NCBI GenBank assembly: GCA_905160935.1
Contig: CAJHZI010000260.1
Coordinates: forward strand, 339,001-403,000
Reading direction: 5' to 3'
Source: Enchytraeus crypticus
Taxonomy: Eukaryota > Annelida > Clitellata > Enchytraeida > Enchytraeidae
DNA: 64,000 nt
The notes below the pieces were generated by a model. It ran no database searches. It was given only the letters and a program-made list of their open reading frames with translations, and was not told the DNA's origin. The position numbers and the translations under genes were made by a program. This document shows, one piece after another, positions 23,843 through 36,471 of the stretch. How positions within the stretch are numbered: position 1 is the stretch's first letter; the number at the start of each line of letters is the position of its first letter.

Positions 23843-23848
23843 TTTATT
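23843..23848 (-). terminator. Candidate polyadenylation signal of NUP205
   Basis: AATAAA on the minus strand, about 94 nt beyond the NUP205 stop codon. Position and orientation fit; no other evidence. Confidence 0.45.
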
Positions 23849-23941
23849 CCTCTCTATGCATGACTGACTCTCTCTCTTTATCGCCCTCTATATGCTTGAA
23901 TGTCTCACTCTTTATCTCTCTCTATACATGAATGTCTCTCT

Positions 23942-26900
23942 CTATGTGTGCAGCTGAATGAGTCTACGTATGCGACGAAGTAGAGCCGTGACAAATCCAT
24001 AGCGAGTCCTACGTTTAGTGTACTCCTGTAACAACAACAACAACAACACGTGACAAATCCATAGCGAGTCCTACGTTTAGTGTACTCCTGTAACAACAAC
24101 AACAACAACACGTGACAAATCCATAGCGAGTCCTACGTTTAGTGTACTACTGTAACAACAACAACAACACGTGACAAATCCGTAGCGAGTCCTACGTTTA
24201 GTATTAGCTGATTGATTGATCTCTCTCTAGCTGCAGTGTTTATAATACTTGACCAGTATTACGCAGGCACACAAATGAAGCCCTATCTTGTCTTCTAACA
24301 GCACAGACAGATTAATCTCACCTCCTCCATGCTCTGAAGACGCTTGAAGAGTGACTCATTGAGACAGAGAGCGACCTCTCTCTTCAGAGTGATCAGCTGA
24401 TCACTGGACACCCCACCTCCCGCTATCTCACTCCCCCACCCCTCCACCCCACTCTGAGTGCTCAGTAGAGAACTCTGTCGCAGCTCACCAGCTAACATTT
24501 AAACAGCAATAAAAACACCATTAATATTAATACCATTAATATTAATACCACTAATATTAATACCACTAATATTAATACCACTAATATTAATACCACTAAT
24601 ATTAATACCACTAATATTAATACCACTAATATTAATACCACTAATATTAATACCATTAATATTAATACCACTAATATTAATACCACTAATATTAATACCA
24701 TTAATATTAATACCATTAATATTAATACCACTAATATTAATACCATTAATATTAATACCATTAATATTAATACCATTAATATTAATACCATTAATATTAA
24801 TACCACTAATATTAATACCACTAATATTAATACCATTAATATTAATACCATTAATATTAATACCATTAATATTAGAAACCTTATATAATAAGATTAGTAG
24901 CATTTACGAGTGGCTAAGTCACGTGATAAATAGTTACTTGAGGATTTAAAGAGTTATTTTTGTTTTAATTTAATATAAGATTTTAAGTTTTCTTTCTAAG
25001 ACAGAGTGCTCTTACTAAAATGCCCATACAACGACTGGCCGTGTGTGTGTGTATGTGTGTGTGTGTATGTGAGCTTGTATGGTTGACTCACTCGTTAGAT
25101 GTCTCATTTGTTTTTTCTCACTCAGCTTCAGTAGAGAGATCTTATTGTCGCTGTGTGTGTGTGTATGTGTGTGTGTGTGTGTTTGTGTGCTTGTATCGTT
25201 AACTCACTCGTTAGATGTCTCATTTGTTTTCTCTCGCTCAGCTTCAGTAGAGAGACTTTATTGTCGCTGGCCACACAGTGTATCAGATAGAACTCCAGGT
25301 GGCGCCACAACAACAACATACAACACTCTATGACATCTGTGCAGCAAGTTAAGTACTCAGTCAATCGATAAATCAATCAATCAAGTTACCAATCCAGTCA
25401 ATAAATCAATCAATCAATCAAGTTACCAATCCAGTCAATAAATCAATCAATCAACCAATTAGCCTATCTATCAGTCAATAAATCAATCAATCAACCAATT
25501 AGCCTATCTATCAGTCAATAAATCAATCAATCAACCAATTAGCCTATCTATCAGTCAATAAATCAATCGATCAACCAATTAACCTATCTATCAGTCAATA
25601 AATCAATCAATCAACCAATTTTAGCCTATCTATCAGTCAATAAATCAATCAATCAACCAATTAACCTATCTATCAGTCAAGAAATCAATCAATCAACCAA
25701 TTAACCTATCTATCAGTCAAGAAATCAATCAACCAGTCGGTCTATCAATCATTCGATAAACACTCAATCATCAGGCAAACACTCATTCGGATCAATCAAT
25801 CCATAAATCAACCAGTCTATAAATAAATAACTTAATCAAATACAGACCAGTACTGTTTAACATATCATGCCATAAAAATGCAGCATGCTATGTTTATATC
25901 AAGTTTGAACATTTAGTGCGATACAATTCAGTCGCTATAAACAATAACTAACAGAAGATAATCATTTCACAGTTCATATGCAAAGTTGACGCTCTGTGCC
26001 GCGGTGGTTTCAAAATATAAACCACTCTAAGTACTTCACTTGCATTAAAAGGAAGTGAATGTTATCAAATTGAATATAAAAAATACAGTTCAATCTATAT
26101 GTCAAAATTTCAATAAAAAACTCAAACTCCACCAAAATCAAATGAAATTTTCCATTAAATCAGTGAATGCTGTGACATTGCAAGTAGACGGAAGGATACA
26201 TGATAGGAGTCGAAGCTGCTGTGACTTGATACAGATGGAAGAGGCGACATGTCTGCGTGCAATCTCTCCACGCCTCTGTGACGAGATCTTCTCATACTGA
26301 GCACAGTCATCTGAGTCTAGTGCTAGAGTAGAGCACAGCTACACAGCAATCAATTAAAAAGAATTTAACGTCCGGTTCCTCGCCAAAAGGCAATGTCAGG
26401 GACGTCTCTTGCAGACTCAACACAAGCAGGCGTCAAGCACCACACGATGACAACTGAGTACACAGAGACAACAAGAGAAAGCGAGATCAAAACAGTGCAC
26501 GTCCAAGATTCAAGGCACGCAGGTCAAAATTTATATCTACTGCGGAACCTGTTCTTCTCTTTTAACTCTCTATCAGAGACTGTCTGCATATCTCTCTCCA
26601 CCTTATATATCTCGTTAAGATCTTGCTTCTCTTACGCATGTCCTTTGCAGATTGGTCTGGGTGATTTGATCTGAACTTCTGAAGTGATGTGTGCTGTGAG
26701 GACGTCTCTGACAATTCAACCGTTATTATTATTGTTACCATTACTAACAAAATATAATAACAATTACTATCACTAGCTTAATTCAAGAAAGCAGCCTGCA
26801 TATAACACATACACGCACATTACCGTAGTCATAACTAGAATTAGAATAAGAAAAATTGCACATAACACACATCACGGTACTCATAACTTGAATTATAATA

Positions 26901-29512
26901 AGAAAAAAGTCAATAGGAAATAGGGACAGATATACTGTACATAGTTACTTCAGACATATACATATGTATTAAATGAAGGGTTTTTAACAATTAAGAGAAG
27001 CATTGTTACATCTCTGAACTCCTCCAGTGATAGGTCGCTCAAATTGTTGTACTTGCGATGAAGCTGCTTCTGAGAGTCGAGGATTTTTGTGAAAAGAGCG
27101 GCAGCATTGTTGAGCAGACCAACCAAAACACTGAGGTTTAGCTGTTGATTAGAGCTGAGTACTGCTACAGTACTAGCTGTGTCTAATCAATCAATCAATC
27201 AATCAATCAACACACTAAGGTTTAGCTGCTGATTAGAACTGAGCACAGCTTCAGTACTAGCTGTGTCCAATCAAGCAATCAATCAATCCAGTCACCAATA
27301 TCGCTTTCAAGTGAGAAAACTGATGATAACATTAGCTTTACCAACTTTATGTATACACACTCTCTGTATATCAGTAACACACACTCTCTGTATATCTGTA
27401 TATATTTATATATATAGACGCTCCCCGTGTTGTGTCTGGGTTGTTTGAAGAATAGACCAACTGTGTAAATATGCATGTGTCGTAGAATTCGAAATAAAAA
27501 TAAGATCCAAACCAACGTCAGTCAGAAATGGCATTCGTTTGGTGAGCGCCTAGGCTCTAGAAATGCTACAAAACTTAACGACTGGGATAAGGGGATTAAC
27601 TGATGATATGGCGTGGGACAGAGAAGGATAGAGAAAATCTATTCGTATCCTGGCCCTGGTTGAACTGGGATTTAAGGGAAGAAGATGATGATGATGATTT
27701 ATATATATATAGACGCACCGTCATAGCCTCTCACGCTCTGGTTGACTCTCTCGGCCAGACTGGGGTTAAACAGAATGTGGAATCTCTTGCTTGTGCTGCC
27801 TACAATCAATCAATCAATCAATCAATCTAAATAACCACTTAAACACGAAACAACGTACACTAAGTACATCAAAGGCAAGTTTAAGAACAAGAGAGACTTC
27901 GACAGAAAAGGATTTTTATTTTTCTGTTATACTCTGAGAAAAGCCGACAGCATAGTTGCTATTTACTTTATATACTCAATTATATTATAATTTATGTATT
28001 ATAATTTTATTAATTTTTATCATCATCAATGCTAATTATTAGCAAATGGTAGCGCATTATTCTGACCACAAGACAAACGAGCAAATGGTAGCGCATTATT
28101 CTGACAACAACACAAGACAAACGAGCAAATGGCAGTGCATTATTCTGATAACACAAGACAAACGAGCAAATGGCAGTGCATTATTCTGACAACAACACAA
28201 GACAAACGAGCAAATGGCAGAGCATTATTCTGACACTGACACAAGACAGACGTACAAATGGCAGTGCTTAATTCAGACAACGGACCTGACGAAGTGACGA
28301 TGTTTCTGCACAGCGTGACGACATTGGCCACGACCTGCAGCACCCCTGACTCCACCCTCTCCACGTCAATCAAGTCCCCGCCCCTCACGTGAGGCCCCGC
28401 CCCACGACGAGTCAGCTGATCAGCCAGCGAGTGCTTGACGAGCAGCGCCAGCATGTGTCGTTGCAGCTGATTAATCTCACCTCTGCGCTCTACGCTAGCC
28501 TCACTCGACGTGCTCAGTATCAGACCCTCCGCGGCTCCTGCAGTAATAGAAACAGTATTAAACCTTTGTGTGTTTAATGCTAACTATAATTCTTTGATTT
28601 TCAGATTTTTATTTCACTTTAATAAATTCACAAACAGGCTTAAAGCTAGAGAGCACAACTGATGACAGTAAAGACAAGCTGTAGCTATGATTGATCAATG
28701 CAGTGCTCAGTACATTCGGCACTACTAACTCTCTATATTAGCACGACTGATGACAGCTGTTACAAGCTGTAGCTATGATTGATCAATGCAGTGCTCAGGA
28801 GGCACTACTAACTCTCTATAGCAGCACGACTGATGACAGCTGTTACTAGCTGTAGCTATGATTGATCAATGCAGTGCTCAGTAGACACTACTAACTCTCA
28901 ATAGCAGCACGACTGATGACAGCTGTTACTAGCTTTAGCTATGATTGATCAATGCAGTGCTCAGTACATAAGCCACTACTAACTCTCTATAGCTGCACGA
29001 CTGATGACGGCTGTTACTAGCTGTAGCTATGATTGATCAATGCAGTGCTCAGTACATAAGCCACTACTAACTCTCTATAGCTGCACGACTGATGACAGCT
29101 GTTACAAGCTGTAGCTCCTCTATCGACTCGCCACTGTGCTGTGCGTGTCTGTCACGTAGAATAGTTAGAAAGACGTCCATGTGAGTCACTATGAACTTCA
29201 ACACCTGTACAACAATAATTATTTTTATAACAATAATTATTATAATCAGCCGTGTTACACACTCAGCCATTACAATATCTAGCACTTCTATCGACATTAT
29301 AAAATTTAATACCAGCACAACAGTAAATAGCCATACCATACCATTGTCCCAGATAACACAGAAGTATAACATCATCCAAAACAACAAAAATCTAAAATCA
29401 ATATTAATGATTACAATGTAATGATAGAATATCCAAATCAATAAAACGACAATTCAATTAACATTAAATTAATATCAATAGCCAAATAAGTACTGAGAAA
29501 GGGAGAGAGAGG

Positions 29513-29548
<36 letters not shown>

Positions 29549-32181
29549 AAGCTTAACGCATACCTCGGTAGCTGCGAGGTTACTGTCGGGACCGAATGAA
29601 GTGAGTAGAGAGAGAGAAAGCTGAAGAACCGGGAACAAGATCTGTTGTCTGTAGCGAGTCAGCGCTGATGGTATGAAGCCTTCCATCCTCCTATCATCAA
29701 TCATCAGCCACCCTGATACACTACTTGATTGATTGATAGTTATTGATTGTGTCACTGACATCATCCTTTATGAACAAACGCCAGTTAAACCTCTCCTCTT
29801 CTTCTTTTTATTACTACTATTAATTATTATTATTATTATTATTCTAGTATAAAAATTATTCACTCAAACTTTGACCCAAAACATTCTAATTATTTAGTTT
29901 ACAAAACATTTTACTACTGAAGTAAACCTTAAGTCCTGTTACTTGCGATCAATTAAACTTACAACCAGATGCTTGAATGTTAAACAGTATCAGGTGAAGA
30001 CAGCCAGGCAACGAGAATTGTGTCGAGTCTAATTCCTCAATCGAGTGATACATCAGAAAACACCACAACTAGTGAATACAGCAACAAGCTACTCTACGCC
30101 ACCAGGAATACTGCACAAATATAGAGGCGAAAAGAGAGTGAGATAAATAATAATAATAGCAACAATTAGAGTGCTACAGTCATCAATGACAACATCGAGC
30201 ACTATTGAGACAAAATCAAGCCAGCGAGCAAAAAGAAGGTCCAAAAACGGTGCAAATTCCAATATCCAGATAATCAGTCCAAACTAGGACAGCTACAAGC
30301 CACTCTACGTCACCAGTAATACTACACAAATACAGAGGCGAAAAGAAAGCGAGTTAAATAATGGTGCAGTCCGGTGGATAGAAATAAAGCAAATAGTGCA
30401 GGACGACATACTTGTCGAATTCCGGTCTGTAGCTGAGGACGGAGCACTCTGCTAGTCGAGTCATCACGGAGCAGCTGAGCACTGCCTTGGCTCCCTGTAG
30501 AGTGGATGAGATCCTTGCTAGCATGCTCTGTGTCACAGTCAATCATTGTAGTGGTCAAAATAACAACAAATAAATATAAATCAATCAGTCGTTGTATTAC
30601 TCATAACAAAAAATAAATCTCAATCAATTAACCAGTCAATCAACAAATAAATAAGTCAGTTTAATTATTTTATCTAAGCAAGCTAAAGGGCTCTCTCCTT
30701 CCTTTGAAATGAGCCTATGATACAAAGTACAAGCAGACTTCCTTCAAGTGTCCATATCTGGAAGCACATGCACTTTTTTCTTTTTTCTTGAAAACAGTAG
30801 ACGTAAGAGTAACAAGAGCCCAAAAAGTTTATGTTATTAGGCAATGAATATCCATGCATTAGTATGCTATCTAAATGCATTAAAATGTTCATTGTACAGC
30901 ACTATTAAAATGCATTGTACAGCACTATTTATATGCATATGTTGAATATGCATGTTTTAAAATATTTTCTGTTTAATATATTGTAATATATTTTGTAGAA
31001 TATATATGTCTTTGAATGATATGAACAATTAAACACTAGACACTAGGTAGACGTTGGCACGCACTATTTTGCTGTGGAAGATGTATAGAGCCCTGAGCGG
31101 CTGAGGGTTAGGTTGTAGCAGGGCCTGTAGCTGCTCGTTGTCTTGTGTCAGCGTGTCGACAATGTGCTGCACGTAACCTCTGCTCATCATGTGATCTGTC
31201 CAACGCTGCTCCACCGAGTCCAGGCTCACTATGCTGTCTATACAGGCCAGTGCCAGCATCTACACGTACACCAACCAAAACCAGTTAATAGCAGTTAAAA
31301 CCAGTAAATACCAGTTAAAACCAGTCAATATCACGTAATATCAGTTAAACCAGTTAATACCAGTTTAAACCAGTAAATACCAGTTAAAACCAGTCAATAC
31401 CAGTTAAAACCAGTTAATACTATGCTGTCTATACAGGCCAGTGCCAGCCTCTACACATACATCAGTTAATACTAGTTAAAACCAGTTAAATCCCGTTAAT
31501 TACAGTTAAAACCAGTTTATACTATGTTGTTTATACAGGCCAGCGCCAGAATCTACACGTACACCAGTTAATACCAGTTAAAATGAGTTAATACCAGTTA
31601 AAACTATTCTGTCTATACAGGCCTGTGCTAGCATCTACATGTATACAGTTAATACCAGTTAATACTTTGCTGTCTATACAGGCCAGTGCCAGGATCTACC
31701 CGTACACCAGTTATAACCAGTTAATTCCAGTTGAAAATTAATACAATTTATAATAGTAATTATAACCATAACAAGTCCCTACAAAAAGTTTCGCCAATGG
31801 TTCTTACAATGGCTGAATAAATGTTCTTCTTCAGTCCCACATCAATTACATATAGCATTACAGCTTGTAGAAGATTACAAATGCTGTACACACGTAACTT
31901 CTATCTATACTGCAACCTCAGTAAGAATTACATGTTTTACACTAGCCTCTCATTGACTGCTTAATTGATTTCTAGATTGAGTCATACCCTGCCCACGTCA
32001 TGTCCATCACAGGCATCATGACAGATGATGTCGATGAGATTGTCTCCATATCTGTAGAGAGCACTGAGAGAATCCTGAGCTAATCTCTCGTTCTCTCTGT
32101 CATCTCTCACATCTCCTAGCACACTGCTAGCGTCTACACACATACACACACATAGAGACACACATACACACACACATAGAG

Positions 32182-32219
<38 letters not shown>

Positions 32220-33925
32220 ACACACTTGTAGAGAGCATCGAGAGAATCCTGAGCTAATCTCTCTGTTATCTCTCACATCTCCTAGTACACTGCTAGTGTC
32301 TACACACACACACACACATAGATATCACACTGAGCTAATCTCTCGCTCTCTCTATCATCTCTCACATCTCCTAGTACACTGCTAGTGTCTACACAAAAGT
32401 AAAGTAAACACGCATTATAGTGAATAATCAACTATGCTGATATCTATCACTTTTAAAACCACATGTTTAATCCGTTAGGCAATTTAGATCATTTTCCGTA
32501 TAACCAGTCCATCCAATGAATGTCCGAGATTTTACTCTCAGATCAGCGCGGCCGGAATTCGAACCCACGAGGTTGCAATTCACCTCAGGATTTGTCATTT
32601 AAAACTTCATGACGTTACCCCTACCCTATTAAGACATTCAAACACACACATACACACACACATAGAGATCACACTGAGCTAATCTCTCATTCTCTCTATC
32701 ATCTATTACATCTAGCACACTGTTGGTGTCTACACACATACACACACATACACATAGACACACTAAGCAAATCTCTATCATCTCTTACATCTCCTAGTGC
32801 ACTGCTTGTATCTACACATACACATGTAGAGATCACACTGAGTGATCTCTATAATTTCTCCCACACTTAGCAATTTACTCATACTATTTCTCTACTGGAT
32901 TGTTTTGCTGAATTCCTGGCGGCTGTTAAACATTTGCTTAGTTCATATTGATATACTATAATGTAGAGGAGAGAGATAAGAGAGGACGATAAGAGATATA
33001 ATGTAGAAGATAGAGATACCAGCAGTGATGCTGTCTGTATCCACTCGCTTGTGTTTCTGTACGATCCTCAGATAGTAGAGCAACGAACCATACAGGTAGG
33101 CTCTCACTCTCTGAGAACTGTTGCCTGCAGTCAATCAATCAATCAGTTAATATATCAATCAGTCAGTCAGTCAGTTTATCAGTCAGTCAGTCAATCAAAT
33201 AATTAAATAATCAATCAATCACTACATCAACAAAGTATAAAGCAGGTACACTTGTACAACCACAAATGAGTGCAGGCGCCGTTCTGTAAGGCAAATCTTA
33301 TATAAAAGCAGGAGTCGTAAGTTTAGTGAAACAAATAAATGAGATATACAGGACCTTAAGTTCGAAAGCATCTTCAAAATAAATCAAATGCCACAATACA
33401 CCATGATCCTAACAATGAGAATAAAACAAGTAAACTAGAGACTTAGTAGATCTCAACAGATGCTCCAGTAGACCTCCCAACACTACACTCAGTGGAGCAC
33501 AAGTAAACTAGAGACTTACTAGATTTCAACAGATGCTCCAGTAGACCTCTCAACACTACACTCAGTGGAGCACTGAACACGGCTCCCAATCCTCTGCTCC
33601 CACTCGCTCCCATCACTGCTACATCTCTCAACGGAGTGCCGGAATTACCCGCTCCTCCCTTTACACTGCTGGGATTACCCGGTGCGCCACTGGAATTACC
33701 CACGCCGTCCAGTAGAGAGAGAGGATCGGAGAGAGAGAGAGGAAGAGAGTCAGCGGGAGTGAAACACCTAGAGAGATTAGCAGTGAGGGTTAGGATGACA
33801 CCAGCCACAGGTCCTGATAGCTCTGCTAGCGTATCCTCCTTACCTATCTGATAAATCAATCAATCAATCAATCAACAGGTGCTGATAACTCTGCTAGTTA
33901 GTGTATCCTCCTTACCTATCTGATA

Positions 33926-33963
<38 letters not shown>

Positions 33964-34071
33964 CAGGTGCTGATAGCTCTGCCAGCGTATCCTCCTTACC
34001 TATCTAATAAATCAATCAATCAATCAACATATCAAATAAATCAACTTATCTAGAAGATTCTGAAGTAACTT

Positions 34072-34118
<47 letters not shown>

Positions 34119-36238
34119 GAGACATGAACCTTATCTAGAAGATTCTGAAGTAACTCAAACAGTAGTGCACGCCTGGACTCCTCAGACATCAGTTCACGAG
34201 GACAAGAGGTCAGGATGATCTCCACAGCTTGCTTCCACGCGTCAAACGACAGCTTCCTCGTGTACACAGCACTGCGGTACCTGTTCCTGTCCGCTACATG
34301 CAGACATATGCGCTCTATCTCCTGCGTACACAACAACAACAACAACTATAAACATGTTTTCTCGTCCAACGATGACGTCACTACAAATCTATTCACCCAA
34401 TGAGCTTTGTACAAACCTGTGTGGGAGAGAAAATCACTAAGGATAAATTAATGGCCAGATTAGACAATTTAAATATATGGCAGAAAAATATGTGCTGTCA
34501 CATGTGTTTCTATTGTGACAGAAAGCGGAACTTGAAGAACAAGAAAGAAGATCAGGAAATAAACATGCCAAACAGTGGAAAACGAGAATGTAAATGAGCG
34601 TCTACCGAATGAGGTGAAATTATCTGGAATTTCAAACAGGATGCAATCACACGAAAGAATTTTTAGAAAACCATAGCAATCAACAGAGACAGAAATGTAA
34701 GGAAGTCTACCAGAGAATATTTCAGATAGTTTCTAGGCTAGATGTCATGATGGACGAGTTACCTCAATGATGAGAGCTTTGGGCCCGGAGAGGTTCTCAG
34801 GGCTGGTAGTGGCACAGAGACTCATGAGCTGAGCCTGAAGGGCCTGCACATCATATAGAGCTCTGCCCGGCTCTGTCACCACCTCACTCGACTTTATCAG
34901 CTCCTCTACAAACACTCTGCTACAGAACTCTAGCTCCAGCTCCTGAGGCGCCTCCACACCCAGCTCAACACATCTCAGCAATCTGATCAGTCTACTGCCT
35001 GATCTACTCTCCACTGTGCGTCAGTCAATTAATCAGTCAGTCAATCAATCAATCAATCAATCAGTCAATTAATCAGCTTCTCTACAAACACTCTGCTACA
35101 GAACTCTAGCTCCAGCTCCTGAAGTGCCTCCACACTTAGCTCAACACATCTCAGCAGTCTGATCAACCTACTCCCTGATCTAATCTCCACTGTGTGTCAA
35201 TCAATCATTCATTCAATCAATCAATCAATCAATGTCTGATCAGTCTACTGCCTGATCTACTCTCCTGATCTACTGTTCGTCAATCGATCAATCAATCAAT
35301 CAATTAATTCACATTTACTTAACAATCAGTTAATCAATCAATCAGTCAGTCGTCCCAGCAGTCAGTAAATCAACCTGTGAATTAATCACACTGTCAATTA
35401 ATCAATCAATTAATCAATATAGCAATGACAGAAAAAATTAAAATTACATCTCGAGCATGTTGAGGAGTGACATAGTACAGAAATTAAATGATGCAGGTTT
35501 AATATTTAATCTATTAATCGATAAAATGCAAGGTCATAACAAGAATTGGCGAACAGCGCAACAAATGCAAAACAGAACAACTAAACTGTTCAAAGACTTA
35601 AGTCTGTGCGCTACATGATATACGGTGTCTGGATAATGTAGATATATAATAAATTAAATAATTAAAATATCTTTGGCATAAAACAAAATATGCAAATATC
35701 TCAGAAGTATTACCAAATTAATCAAAGAAGCATGAACATGAATAGCAGTACATCAATGCCACATCACAGAAGAGATAATCAACAACAAAAACAACAGCAG
35801 CAGCAGGTATCATGGTAGATTAACATACGGGTAGATTTTCTGATCTGATTCTGAGAGGCTCCATACATTGAGTACTCAGCATCGTAGAGAGAATAGTCTG
35901 CTTCCTGCCCTCTATCAACCCCCAGCACTGCATGCATACAGTGACACGTACTATCAGAATTGTTTACCTATGCTAAGCTGATGAGATTAAGTAATGACAA
36001 CCACTAAATATAAAATCTTTCATTCTAAATAGCACAACAACGTATAGCTAAATAGATATCAATATATCCGCCGACAAAAATCGTCTAATATGTTACTGTA
36101 CTCAACTTCATATAAAGTAAGGGATAGAATGTTTTCAAACACACTGAACGCAAATTTAAGAAACAGTTAAACATATGAGGTGAACTTGAGAGCTGTGAGA
36201 GTAATAAATTTCAGATAAAATCAGTGATCGAGAGAGAA

Positions 36239-36275
<37 letters not shown>

Positions 36276-36437
36276 GGAATAGAGAACAGAGGCAGACAGG
36301 GAGAGTGAGACAGACAGAAACAGAGAGAAGAAAAGAGATGGATAGATAGACCTGGAGTGATCATAACAGAGAGAGAGAGTGAGAGAGAGAGAGAGAGAGA
36401 GACAGAGGGAAAAAAAGAGATAAATAGATAGACACAG

Positions 36438-36471
<34 letters not shown>

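Noticed and set aside
24492-24903. Two overlapping open frames of ~130 residues (INGI-type and LILVV-type repeats)
   Set aside because: Both are frames of the 15-bp minisatellite at 24518-24878.
25080-25152. Complete alternative mini-exon copied from NUP205 exon 29
   Set aside because: It has an acceptor-like CACAG and a good donor, but the phase does not fit between exons 29 and 30 and reading hits a stop.
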